Below, piece after piece: positions 33,601-44,992 of a stretch of 64,000 nucleotides of DNA. Source of the DNA: Brachionus manjavacas (lineage: Eukaryota; Rotifera; Eurotatoria; Ploima; Brachionidae); contig JAHQIY010000005.1 of assembly GCA_019054805.1 (NCBI GenBank), forward strand, positions 541,501 through 605,500, written 5' to 3'. How positions within the stretch are numbered: the first letter of the stretch is position 1; the number at the start of each line of letters is the position of its first letter. A model generated the notes under the pieces. The model searched no databases. It was not told the origin of the DNA and saw only the letters and a list, made by a program, of their open reading frames with translations. Both the position numbers and the translations under genes were made by a program.

Positions 33601-36600
33601 TGTCGATCAAGCCCTCGCGACCGCCCATCGCGTGGAAAAAAAACTCGCTCGGCGTCAAGCCGATCAGATAGGAGTTTTCGACAAAGCCTTTGGCCAGGGG
33701 CGAGTAGTCGTCTTTGATGAAGTGAGGCAGGGTGCGATGCTTGAAGCCGAATGGTATTCGCTTGCCTTCGACGTTCTGCTGGCCTACGCAAGCGATCACT
33801 TGGGATATGTTGATTTTGGAGCCTTTTGAGCCGGCCACTACCATGGCCTTGAAGCTGTTGAATTCGGACAAACTTTTTTGAGCAGCCGTGCCAGTTTCGT
33901 CACGAGCTTCGTTCAGTATTTTGTTCACGTGATTCTCGAATGTTTGACGCAACGAATTGCCTGGCGTTGGCACAAGTTTGTCATTGTGCGCTTTTTCGAT
34001 CACTTCGTTTACTTTTTCTTTGGCTTCTTGGATCGATTGTTTGATGCTTTTGTAGGTTTTGGAATCGGCGATTGCATCACCAATACCAATTGAGTGTCCT
34101 GTTCAAAATAACAAATTAATCAAATGTCAAATGTGGTTAATGTGCATTTTTATTTAGTTGTGTCACGTTAAATGTGATATAATCAAATATTTATAGTCTT
34201 TTATTCTAAAAAAGCGAAATGTGATGAATTTGAGTTTTTTTAGTTATGTCACCATAACACAATTATGTCACGTCAAATGTGATATAATCAAAATTTTCGA
34301 ATTTTTTTTTCTTTTACAAAAATTTTAGACAAGAATGTCATAGAAACGTTTTTGTTTTTTTTTGTTTCTGGATTTGGACTTAGGGTGTTTAACTTTATCT
34401 ATTCAGCTTTTTCAAATTTTCTTATTCCATGTTTTTTTTTGAATTTTTAATCTGAACAAGCCTTATTTTTTATTTTTTTTATTTATATTTATGTAAAAAA
34501 TGAAAATTTCTTTTTTATATTTATGTAAAAAATGAAAATCTATTTTAATATTTTAATTTCTTAAACATAATTGTAAATTTAAAAAAGGAAAACAAACAGT
34601 ACATAACTACCTTCCTTTGTATTCAATTTTATGTTATTTTTTACATCGCCAAATCTGGCGTAATTTCATGAATAAATAATAATAATAATAATAATTTTTT
34701 TTATTCTGAAGGAACAGATTAACAATGAAAAAATAGTTTTTTTTAATTCAAATTGCCGAAATATTTTAGATCCAAAATTGAGCCACATCAAAAACCCTTA
34801 GTAAAATAATTGCTTATTGTTGCTTTATTAATTTAAATGCGCAAATAATAGAGAAACTTAAGAGACTGAATTTGGATAAATTTTTTTTAATCTACAGATT
34901 TATCCGTATTTGTGACATCTAAGTGGGAATTATTTTTTTTAGTATTATGTAAATTGATACAGTTTCTTTGCTCTTAATTTTCCTAGAAATTTTTACCTTA
35001 TGAGAGTCTTTTCTATGACTAAATTTCAAATTTCTAAAAATTAAATTTTACGCTTAACTTCAAATTAATCGCAAACATTTTAAAAGGTAATTTGAATTCA
35101 TTTAAAGATTTTAAAAGAGTGTCTGCTTTAAAAATGCTATTAAAGCTATAAAAATTCAGAAATCATTAACGCAATTCAATTACTAATTTAAATTATTAGA
35201 ACACATTTGAAATTGAATCATAAATTGCGCATTTTTTTAGTAGTAATTTTCAATAGACAAGATTTTATATATTTGTTAAATTTTCATATTATAATTTTTT
35301 TAAGCGTTATGATTACTAATAAAAAATTAAAAATGTCTATGCATTACAGAATAGTAATTAGTAGTAATATTCCGAATCACAAAATTAATTTTTTCAAAAA
35401 TAAATCATTTTCAACTTTCATTAAATTAATTTTTAAACAAAATTTCTACCACCAAAACGTAGTATATAGCTTCTTTTGAAATTGAACAAAAAATCTATTG
35501 GTGGTATTTAAAGAGATAAATATTAAATTTACCCCTCAAACACCACATAGCACTGTCATCTAAATCTTAAAATACCTCGATCATTATTATTTTATATGAA
35601 GATATTTAAATAAATTGAAAATTTCTAACACTAAAGCTTAAAAGAGTATTTTTTTTCGCTCGAAACTGTACAGTTAAATATGTTTTTAAAAATTCTTTGT
35701 TGACATTTTTTATTAATTGCACAATAGATGAAATAAACAAAATAAATAAACAAGAACGATTAGAACTAAGACTTTTAATTTGAAAATTTAAATTTATCAT
35801 AAATTTTATTTTTTTGGCATAGATTGAAGTTGTTTGTAAATAATCTTTAATTAAGTTAATTGAGTCGATTTTTTTTATTTTTTTTTATTATTTTGTGAAT
35901 GAAATAATTAATAAATGAACAAAAAGAGAGAAATTTTTATATCAGATAATTCGAGCATTTCAATTTTTAAAAAAAAATTTAAAAAGAATTTTTTTACAAT
36001 AGATTATAATCCAAAGACATTATTCTCAAATGTTCAATCCTGATTGATTAAACATAATTCTGCATACACAATTTTTTTATTTGCAATGGTTTTCAGCTCA
36101 AAAAGTTTTACATGCAATGCTTACTAAGAATATTCTTCTATAATAAATTAATATCCGCTATTTTTAATCTTAAAATATTCACTGAAATTTGTGCAAAAAT
36201 ATTTTTTCATGCAATAGTACTAGTCACATATATATCAATTAAAATCTAGAAATAGTAGTGAATTCTTTTAATGTAAAATACAAGTTTAAGATTTAAATTA
36301 AATTTTTTTTTAAATTAATTTTGAAAGTGTCGGTCCCTATCGATCTTTTCCACTTCGATTTAATCCAACTAGAAAGAAAAACAGTTTTATTTAAAAACTC
36401 TTGGATTCTCTACCGTATTTCATTAATTACTTTTTATGATGTTTTTTAAATAACCAAAAAAAAAGCGAGTTTTTAACATTTTTTTAACAAACTAATGTAT
36501 CTTTAGTACCGCTAAATAATAAATAATTATTATAACTCGATTAGTCTTCATATTGAAAATGAAAGTATCTCTTTAGAGTCGAATTCTTCATTTTGCTAAA

Positions 36601-39600
36601 CAGAAATTTCTGATCAATTTAACGAATTAATTTTAAAAAAAAATTTCAAATAAAAAGTCATTTTACCTAAAATATTATTCTTTTGATCAATCAATTTGTC
36701 TTAAGAGTCAAGAAAAGATTTTATTTTAATTTTGCACAAATTTGCTCAGAATTTGCAATGTGAAAAATAACAAAAAAGGTTATCGGAATTTCAAAAAGAA
36801 AAATAGCTGTGATCTCATTAAAATAGACTGAAGAAAATATAACAGTTTGTCTAGTTTTCAAAAATAATACTCTTTTTAAAAACATTTTTTTTGGCACAAT
36901 TTAGAATCACTAACCCATACCCTAAGGCTTTCTTGTCTTCAGTGACAAAGAAATTAAGAATGCTTTAATTCTATTTATTTTTTAGTTTTATGTACTCTGC
37001 TTGAGTAGAATAAATATAAAATAAAAATTAAGCTAGATAAAATAAGATCAAAAAAAAATAAAATAAGCTAAAACAAAATGAAAAGAAAGTTAAAAAGATA
37101 TATATTGAAAAAGTGAGTTACATAGGACATTGTATACATAGTTGAAGCTTCAGGAAAAAAAGAGGAAATAGTGAGGTAGCAATTACACAATGGAGTTGGG
37201 TATTCAATATATCTCGATTCGAAACCTGTTTGAATTCTTTCACCAGTCTGACAGTCAATGGGAAAGAATGACTCAGTCCTGTTCCAACATAATTCTCACT
37301 CATCTCAAAAAGTCTATTCAAGGCTGTTAGTAATTTAAGATTAAAGTTAAAAGCCTCGTGATGCACAATGTTGAAAGGAGTGTCATATTATAACCTAAGA
37401 ATATATCTTATTGCTGTATACTAAATCGCTTGTAGTTTTTTGATATTATCTTCTGAAAATGAATTCAAGCAAGGAAAAGAATAGTCTAAAATTGATCCGA
37501 CTAAAGATTTATTGATAAATTTCTAGTGTATTTTGATTAAGACCCTATTTTTTTGTTTGACTTTTAATTTATTTTATTCGCATGTTTTTTGTCGGAAATC
37601 TTAAGCTTAACGTTGTTGGAAGACTTTGAATGATGGAATCCATGTGATCATTTCATCAAGCAAATTTTGTTCAAAATTTAAATTAATTCAAAAGATTGTC
37701 AATAGGTAACAAAAAAATGGCATAAATAAAAGAAATATTGAGTAGTAAAATAAACTTATGCTTAGGAATGATATACGTTTTAGAGTATGATAATCTAAAT
37801 TATTCTATATATTTTTCTTAAACAAAAATCTTATCCGAAAATAAGAAATTATGAATTTTTTTATACTAAATTTTAATTTTATTCTTTCGAGGTATGGACA
37901 ATATTTTGTTAAATACAATTATTCAACAATTCAAATATTATTAATTTCAACTAATTTTTCAACTTTATGATCTTTTATTCGATTATTCAGCTTTTCGGGG
38001 AAATAATTCAGAATAAATTTAATAAGATGCGCCCCAGACCCCATTCAATCCCCAGTTTGTTGAAACAATTAACCCTTATTTGACAAAGCTCAAGACGCCT
38101 AGCGTTGCCTCTCGCTTAGTCAAACAATGGTTAATTTAAGGGTTAATTTTCTTTAACTAAAATTCTACCGGAGATTATTTGAAAATTTAACAATCATTTA
38201 ATAGTTGAATAATCGAATAATTGGTAAATATCGAATTTTGCCCATGACTGGGAGCACTAGCCTGTTGATTAACCTAGAAACACAATGAAAAGCAAATATG
38301 TATTTTTTATTTTAATTTTCAAAAAGCCACCTCAGCAAAAGCTTGTATTCAATTTAGTAAACTTGGAAAAAAGATTTTTAAAAAATGATGAAGTTTGTAG
38401 CTTTCATTTTGTCCAAAGACATTCTTTTTTTAAACATTAATTCTGTCAAAATCATTGTGAGAAAAAACATAATTAAAAGATTGCTTTAATCAGGATAAAA
38501 TTGTCTACAAAGCGATGCATCGAAATTTTTATGGCATTTCCGGGTACAAATTAAAAAAATTTAAAACAATAAAAATCCTATCTAATTAAACCATTTTTTT
38601 AAATTATAATTTTGGACATTTTTTGTAAATAAAGTTTTTCATCACATTTCCTACTAAATTAGTTGTGAGAAAAAAAAAGGATAGAAGAATGAGGAGGGGA
38701 GTAAATACCTTCAATCAGGAGCCAATTGTTGATAACCGTTTGTATATTTCCATAGAATTTTCCGCACTCAACATGACCATGCTCCATGAAGACCAAGTGA
38801 ATCAAGGAGCCGGCCGAAGTGCCGAGTGTTTTCTTGCACAAAATGCCCGAAATGAGCTGTGAATTGTCGACAATGACCTTGGTATCGCCAGGCGATATCC
38901 ACTTGAAATCGGAGTCGTCCTCCTTGTCCGGATGGGTGGAGTGAGCGCGTATGCAATTGATGTTGGGCGGAATAATGAGCGAAAACAGTTGCTTGCCGGT
39001 CCAGAGCGGCTTAGGCTTGAGAATGGCCGGATGGGGCAACTTGCCGTCCCATCTGGGCAAAAACAGCACCAAGTTCATCATGTTGTCCTTGTCCAAAAAG
39101 ACGTCGCGCTTGGTCATTTTGCGCACGGCAGTCAACGTGTCCTGCACAATGCCCATGACGGGCCGATTGGACTGGGGCGTTATGATCTGGCGTGGCACCA
39201 TCATCAGCTCGGAGACCTCGGCGCGCGTCTCCACCGACTGCGGCAAATGCAGGTTCATTTCGTCGCCGTCAAAGTCGGCGTTGTACGGCGTCGTGCAGCT
39301 GAGATTCATGCGAAACGTCGACCACGGCAACACTTTCACTCTGTGGCCCATCATGCTCATCTTGTGCAAAGTCGGCTGCCGATTGAACACAATAAAGTCT
39401 CCGTCGATCATGTGTCTCTCGACCACATAGCCGTACTGCAGCGTCAAGTCGCTTGTCTTCGGGTGAAAGCGCAGATCGATGCGGTCGCCGTTGTCTCTGA
39501 TGATGTACTTGGCGCCCGGGTAGGACGTGGCGCCCCTCGACACCAGCTCGTTCATCCGGTCGATGTTGAACGGAGTGACGAGCTCGGGAAAGGTCATGTT

Positions 39601-40728
39601 CTGCGCTATGGTCCTGGGCACGCCGACTTGATCAATGGCCAAGTTGGGATCGGGCGTGATCACAGTACGAGCGCTAAAGTCCACTCGCTTGCCCATCAGG
39701 TTGCCTCTCACGCGTCCCTCCTTGCCCTTGAGACGCGCTCGGATCGACCTGAGCGGTCGACCGGACTTTTGCTGGGCGCGCGGCAGCCCCGGCATGTCGT
39801 TGTCGATCAAAGTGGCACAATGAAACTGCAGCATCTTCACATCTTCGTTGATGATGTGGGCAGCAGCGCCGGACAGCTCGTTGTTCTTCAAGTGATTGTT
39901 CATTTTGATGATGTCGGCGAGCTTGTGCGTGAGATCGTCCTGGGAGCGGGCCGTGCCGTACATGACCACGGAGGGTCGGACGCACAGCGGCGGCACCGGT
40001 ATCACAGTGCAGACCATCCAGTCGGGCCGCGTGTGCTTCGGGTCCATGCCCATCAGAAACGACTCGTGGTCGGTGATCCGCTTGAATATTTCGAGCACCA
40101 GCTCGGCCGACACGTTCATTTCTTTTTCTTGCGAGGCGTCGTTGGTCTCCTTCCACTTGGCGGTGAGCTCGAGGCCTTTGCGCCGTATTTGCGGCTGATA
40201 GCGGCCGCATCCGCGCGATATCGACGCAGCGTTCTCCTCGGCGGCCTTGTCGCCCGAGTTGTCGCACAGCCGCTTCGTCTTGCACAGGTCGTACACGTGC
40301 TGAAAGCGTTTTTTGGGCTGCAGATGCATCTTCTGGTTTATTTCGTTCATGCGCGGGTCGTTCGGGTCCACGAGCAGCTTGGAACAGTAGAAGCAGACAC
40401 AGCGCAGCACTTTGACTATCTGGGCCATGAAGCCGACGTGGAACACGGGCTTGGCCAGCTCCAGATGGCCAAAGTGGCCCGGACACTCGGTTATGGTGCC
40501 CGAGCAGGTCTGGCAGCGGGCGTTGCGGTCCGGCGGGCCCTGTCGCGGGTCCAGCAAGCCGCCTAGCTTCGGCTTGCCCGCCTCTGTCGTCTCAGGGTAC
40601 CGGATGCCGCCGTCAGTCGTCACCGACATGCGCCGGATTTCGTCCGGGCTCAGTATGCCGAATTGAACGCGTTTTACTTCTTTGTAAGGCGCCGACGAGT
40701 CGGCAATTGCGGCATTTATAAATGCCAT
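30671..40728 (-). CDS. POLR2A: RNA polymerase II largest subunit RPB1
   Basis: Two minus-strand exons, 40728-38709 and 34098-30671, are split by a 4610-bp intron in phase 1 ([17 protein letters not shown]). They encode 1815 aa. The clamp zinc site is C72, C75, C82, H85 (RCQTC ... ECPGHFGH). The active-site metal loop [14 protein letters not shown] lies near residue 485. A trigger-loop region ([16 protein letters not shown]) is followed by [15 protein letters not shown]. The C-terminal domain begins about 1590 and contains about 30 heptads: eleven consecutive YSPTSPS units flanked by variants with Lys, Arg, Thr, Asn, Gly or Ala at position 7. It ends [12 protein letters not shown] without the acidic tip seen in vertebrates. 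RPB1 catalyses mRNA synthesis, and the CTD recruits capping, splicing and 3'-end factors. The coding exons are much richer in GC than their surroundings, which yields many antisense shadow frames. The gene is intact. Confidence 0.98.
30680..31350 (-). repeat. 21-bp tandem repeat array encoding the CTD heptads
   Basis: Each heptad is a 21-bp unit. From the YSR heptad (Tyr codon at 31307-31309) to the YAP heptad (31055-31057) is exactly 252 bp, which leaves eleven identical consensus heptads between them. Several units are identical at the DNA level (GGACTAGTGGGCGAATAGCT type), suggesting recent duplication or homogenisation. Confidence 0.9.
34158..34298. repeat. Imperfect direct repeat near the RPB1 intron acceptor
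   Basis: TGTGTCACGTTAAATGTGAT plus ATAATCAAA (34158-34188) recurs as TATGTCACGTCAAATGTGAT plus ATAATCAAA (34264-34294), 106 bp apart. The origin is unknown. Confidence 0.65.
34640..34696 (+). repeat. Solo LINE family-B 3' end with hairpin and (AAT)n tail
   Basis: TTTACATCGCCAAATCTGGCG (hairpin CGCCA-AATC-TGGCG at 34647-34660), then TAATTTCATGAATAAATAAT and (AAT)n. It is homologous to 47960-48020. Confidence 0.6.
34701..34722 (+). repeat. Partial LINE family-A 3' end
   Basis: TTATTCTGAAGGAACAGATT. The first half of the core is joined to the end of the motif, as if the hairpin half were deleted. Confidence 0.4.
36985..37530 (-). pseudogene. LINE family-A reverse-transcriptase C-terminal fragment
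   Basis: On the minus strand the frame runs [29 protein letters not shown], a stop, [10 protein letters not shown], a stop, then [18 protein letters not shown] and [17 protein letters not shown], ending near 37118. The segment [16 protein letters not shown] aligns with DNRLFDLSENYIRCGL at 56860-57060, and KSLVGSIL with KSLVRSIF at 7400-7666. In-frame stops show decay. The 3' side (about 36985-37030) carries a diverged terminal motif (TATTCTACTCAAGCAGAGTA) and an A-rich tail. Confidence 0.72.
37977..38222. repeat. Inverted-repeat sequence, possible MITE
   Basis: TTATTCGATTATTCA on the left pairs with TGAATAATCGAATAA on the right. A nested TTAACCCTTA / TAAGGGTTAA pair lies at about 38080-38147. 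The arms are short. Confidence 0.35.
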
Positions 40729-41787
40729 TCCAGCAGCTTACAATTTTTTTTTTGATTGACGGAGTTTTTTTTCGAATCAATCGTTTATTTGGTTTAGAAC
40801 ATAAAAGGAAGCAGAGTTTTGTGTGTTTGTTTGTGTGTGTGTGTTAGTGGGGCAGTTTAATTTGTCTTGTAGCAGAGTGATGCGGAGTAGGCTTAGAGAA
40901 ATAGAGATTAACAGATGCACTCTCGTTTTTAGATTATTTTTTTTTCTATTTAACAATAAAAAAAGAAATAACTAAAGTGAGGAGTTTGAGCGAATATTTA
41001 TAGACAGTCGGGGTTCGGTGTGGGGTCTGAGTGTGCCGTCCTAGAGGCCCAGGCCAACTTTCATATTGATTTTTGTGTATTTGAGACGTGATGATTGTGA
41101 AATTGCATTTAATTTGCGTGTGTGTATGCAATACGTGGACGGGAGTGCACACAATATTGTCTTGAATAAATTATAATTTTTAAAATTTTCGATGTTCATC
41201 GTGCTATTAATTTGTCCCATTTTAATTTATTTTTTTGTTTTATCTGCTACAAGTTTTTAAGATCTTTGAGTTAAAAAAAAATAAAAAATCGAGAATAAAT
41301 AAAAGAAAAGAAAAATAAAGTTAAAATATAATTGCGAGGAACGAAGCAGCAGTGACGAACTACTAAATGATTTAGTCTCACAATGAGAATGTATTGTAAA
41401 TTTAGAATAGGCGATTTGAAAGTATTTTTCTGGCTGAGAATTTTTACACACAGAATACAAATATTTAAAATTTCAAACAATAAAACAACAAATAATTAAC
41501 ACCAACAACACCACTCATAAACTCAAATAAACGCGCAGCTAACCGAAGAAACCGTTGATGATGATGATGATGATAATGATTATGACTAACTTTAATTATA
41601 AACAATGTATTTTTTTGTAAACACGATTATACTAGATTTTTTTCAAATATTTATTTTAATCATAAATTCAATATTAATTTTATATTAAATTAAATTTTTT
41701 GAAAAAAAAAGTCTAACGTTTCGTTACTCGCATTTAAAGCTTTGCGTACCCATATTTTATTAAATAAAATTAAAATGAAAATAATAT

Positions 41788-41828
41788 TTGTTTGTTTGTC
41801 TGTATCGAGCATTAGGTCCTTAAGATTG
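41788..41828 (-). repeat. Solo LINE family-A 3' end, diverged
   Basis: The minus strand reads CTTAAGGACCTAATGCTCGA, then TACAGACAAACAAACAAA. It abuts the left end of the inverted-repeat element at 41855. Confidence 0.55.
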
Positions 41829-41854
41829 AAAAAAAAATTAAAAAAAAAAACAAT

Positions 41855-42772
41855 AAAGTGCAAGGTGGCATGAATACAATTTCTTTTAGATAATAATATT
41901 TTAAGTAAAGGACAAATTTTTTTATGTTATTTGACCTGAGCTTTCATTTGAAAATAAGAATAGTCCAACCTGTAAGCCGTCTCATGGTTCCCCAGGATCC
42001 TCCATCATAGGGGTCAATTTCGATTTTTTGGAAGACGAAACTTCCAAAAGATAATTTTAACCTTTTCTGGGTAATCGAGGACGCTCAATAAGAATATTTG
42101 CAAAATTTTAAGCGTCTATTTTGTGTTTTTCACTAGATATCGTTAAAAAGATTTTTTTTCTGTATCTTAAGTTTAAAGCGTTATAACTCCTGAACAGAAT
42201 TATCAGATGCTTTGATAAATGCATCATTTTATAGAGAATTAAATTAAAACAATTGTTTGAAACACTTATTTAATATTGAGTTTAGTTTAATTAAGATTCA
42301 ATTGATATTTTTTAAATAATGATTTATTTAAAAAGAAAATATTAAAAAGCTTCTCTTTTTAATGTTTAAAAGCTCAAAATAAGAAAAATATTAAAAAATT
42401 AAAAAAATGCTTCAAATATTTTTATATCAATTAAGCTTGCTGGAATAAATCGAAAAAAAAATAGCTGAAGGAGATGATTATAAGAGTGTTATGAAAAAAC
42501 ACTTTAATATTAGTGATAAATTAAAAAGTCATTGAAGAATAGGTCTACTTGATAAAAATAATCTTGATAGTGTGGATATTTTTATAGTGTTAATTTTTTT
42601 TCTTAATTTGAGCTTTTAAGCCTCTTATAGAGAACCATGAGGCGGCTTTCATGTTGGACTAATTTTTTTTTCATAGAAAGCTGAGGTCAAATAACAAAAA
42701 AAACATTTGTCCTTAAAATATTATTTTCTAAAAGGATTTTTATTCATGCTGCCTTGCACTTTACTATTTTTA
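41855..42772. mobile_element. 0.9-kb TIR transposon, non-coding
   Basis: The arms of about 135 bp begin AAGTGCAAGGTGGCATGAAT on the left and AAGTGCAAGGCAGCATGAAT on the right (read inward). They share TAATATTTTAAG, ACAAAT, TGTTATTTGACCT, TAGTCCAAC and CTCATGGTTC. Possible TA target duplication: TA precedes the left end and follows the right end. The 640-bp centre has no coding potential. Confidence 0.75.
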
Positions 42773-42963
42773 ATTTACAAACCAAAAAAATGGCAAAAAA
42801 TTGGAATCAAAATTATTTTTGGACTTTAAAATGGCCGCCTTTCGCTTTAATTTTCAATCAGTCATCTTGGAGCACTTTTTTTAAATAGGAGACTGAGTTT
42901 TTTTTATAATTTAATTTTATTCTATTTAGCTCTTATTTTTTTTAGATGTATTTTTATTTTTTT

Positions 42964-43008
42964 AATCTGATGGAGCCTTAGCTCGATACAGATAAACAAA
43001 ATAAAAAA
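42964..43008 (+). repeat. Solo LINE family-A 3' end
   Basis: ATCTGATGGAGCCTTAGCTC, then GATACAGATAAACAAAATAA. Confidence 0.7.
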
Positions 43009-43009
43009 A

Positions 43010-43358
43010 AATTCTAAAATTCAGCAATTTATGATATATGACCATACATTTTCAACCGGAAGAGATCAAGTGATCGTGGACATCATAGGAGAATTAAAAA
43101 ATCATGCACTCTTAACCAGTCTTTTACCAAGTTCGCCGGATGAGCATGTGCGTCGTCCTTTTGGAAAATCCACTCTTGATAAGACTCGATTTGAAGCTCT
43201 ACGGATGGTATTAAGTAGTTTTCTAGGGTTTGCATGTAAACATATTGGTTTATTCTTCCGTTATATATGGAGCAACATCCCAACCTTGGTGAGACATGCA
43301 TCCCTAAATACCCATCGAGTCCCCGCCCTTCTGAACTCTTGCCATTTAAAGAATTCAA
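43010..43358 (-). pseudogene. Tc1/mariner-like transposase C-terminal fragment
   Basis: The minus strand reads GYLGMHVSPRLGCCSIYNGR, INQYVYMQTLENYLIP, then WIFQKDDAHAHPANLVKDWL. This matches the Tc1 pattern of INxxxYxxxL followed by the FQxDxAxxH catalytic Asp region. Beyond it an in-frame TGA sits where the WPxxSPDLNPIE tryptophan would be, followed by CPRSLDLFRLKMYG as a decayed version of that motif. There is no N-terminal half and no TIR. It is a dead fragment. Confidence 0.75.
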
Positions 43359-43934
43359 AAAAATTTTAATAAATAGCTAATTTTTAATGCTTTTACTAAA
43401 AGTAAATGGGCAAAGTAAGAGAAAATTTTGTCGATAAAAAATATTTCTTTATTTTAAACAAAAAAATTCATAAATAATTTCTTCATCGTAAATTTTACCC
43501 ACGCCAAAATTTATATACCTTAAGGTATCTCAAGGCAAACTTGAACTGCAACAAAGTTTTCTGGACTTATTGATAATGAGCCCAGTAAAAGCCAAAATAT
43601 AAAATAAAATAAAATATAAAAATATAAATTTGGCTTCGAGATAAAGGATATAGTTTTAAAATAATTTCTTTAATTTTAAAATATGGCAAGTTTTTTTTTC
43701 TTTTTAACTTTTTTGAAATTTTAAAATTACTTTGTTTCATTAAAACTCAATACTTAAGCATGTTAAAATTTGAAATATAATCACGCAATTATTTTGAGAA
43801 ATGTAAAATAGAAAAGAAACTTTTAAACACAAATCACTTAGGACACATTATTTTTGGGTCGAATTAAAAAAAAATATTCATATGTATTTAACCAAATGAC
43901 AAATAATTTTTATTTTTATTTTATTTTTTTTTTT

Positions 43935-43991
43935 AATCTGAAGGAGCTTTAGCTCGGCACAAAAAAAAAAAAATAAATAAATAATAAATAA
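43935..43991 (+). repeat. Solo LINE family-A 3' end
   Basis: AATCTGAAGGAGCTTTAGCT, then CGGCACAAAAA and an A/AAATA tail. Confidence 0.72.
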
Positions 43992-44039
43992 TAATTTCAA
44001 GTTAAATATATTATAGACTTCTTAATGGAAATACGTTAA

Positions 44040-44760
44040 ATATTATTATTATTATTATTGACCACTGTGAGACTAAGCAAGCTCTACTCTCCGTGTTCCT
44101 TGAGAAACGCATGCGTGTCACTAATGATCTGCTGCTATCCTTTTCGGTTCCGGGCTAGCTGCTCCAACTTGCAAAGATCATTTGTTGTCGTTAACTTGGC
44201 TGGTGGAGATCGATACTGATGATTATTGGCAAGGTTGTACGTGGACTTCTTAGGAAGATCTTGGCGTTGGTGTTGAGATAGAAGAGCATGGCTTTCTTTG
44301 CTGGCATGTTTTCTTCCATGTGAAGTGTAAGTCCGAGTAGTCTCCATCTAGCCTCGTACATGTCGTCGACAATCGGTTTGGAGGCTGTTTTCTTGTACAA
44401 GTCATCTTTGCTGATTTTATTAGGATAGTGGATGCCGACTACCCGCCTGAATTGCGTCCGATGAAAAGCGTCAAGGTTATTGACTTCGGTCTCTGTGAGA
44501 GCCCATGTACCCATATTATATGTCAGTACAGGTTTTACGCATGCTTTGTAAACATGGACACGTCTTTACTTCGTGACCCGAGTTTCTAGCTATAAGGACG
44601 AAGCCTTGTTTAGTGCAGATGATGCAAGCCCTCGTCTCCTGGCCATCTCTCTTCGTCTTGCTCCAATTTTCTTTATTTTCGTCTGCTAATTGTTTGAGTG
44701 AAGTTCCTTTTGTCTTTGAATCGTCCACATTTAGACTCCACATGCTCCATAGTCTAAATA
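44040..44760 (-). pseudogene. LINE fragment with (AAT)n tail (family C)
   Basis: On the minus strand, VHVYKACVKPVLTYNMGTWA continues as LTETEVNNLDAFHRTQFRRV, VGIHYPNKISKDDLYKKT and EARWRLLGLTLHMEENMP. After a frameshift it reaches CKLEQLARNRKG. The TY(N/G)xxTWALT...HRxxxRRxxGI...DKI/NKIS pattern is typical of reverse-transcriptase C termini in several non-LTR clades. Upstream sequence to about 44760 is scrambled by stops and shifts. The element ends in (AAT)n (ATT on the plus strand, 44043-44061). It is unlike family A or the 12690 element. Confidence 0.75.
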
Positions 44761-44992
44761 AAAAAAAATTTTTTTACTAATCTTTTTTAAAAACCTGATT
44801 TAAATAAATAAATGGCTCTCTTTTAGTATTATACATTCTGTTAAGGGCCTAGTGATCAAGGAGTAATATATACATATGGATCGAATATGTTCAATTTTAG
44901 AATTAAATCATAAATTTTCAACAATTTTGATCCCAAGAAAGATCGTACTTTCATTTCATGGAACTCTTTTACTAAAAATATTTAAACTTTCA

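Larger units (their letters stand above)
34099..38708 (-). other. RPB1 intron (4.6 kb) with repeat insertions
   Basis: The donor is GAAG|GTATTTAC at 38708 and the acceptor is TTGAACAG|GACACT at 34099. It contains a direct repeat near the acceptor (34158-34298), an (AAT)n-tailed LINE 3' end (34640-34696), a partial family-A 3' end (34701-34722), a minus-strand LINE fragment (36985-37530) and inverted-repeat sequence at 37977-38222. No nested host gene is seen. Confidence 0.9.

Noticed and set aside
37210..37240. TTCGAAACC-like sequence resembling a tRNA B box
   Set aside because: It lies inside a LINE coding fragment and no cloverleaf can be drawn.
38932..40566. 544-codon open frame on the plus strand opposite RPB1 exon 1
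   Set aside because: It is an antisense shadow of the GC-rich RPB1 coding exon; the His/Arg/Val-rich composition shows no domain.
43031..43369. 112-codon plus-strand frame
   Set aside because: The minus strand of the same DNA encodes the recognisable Tc1-like transposase fragment.
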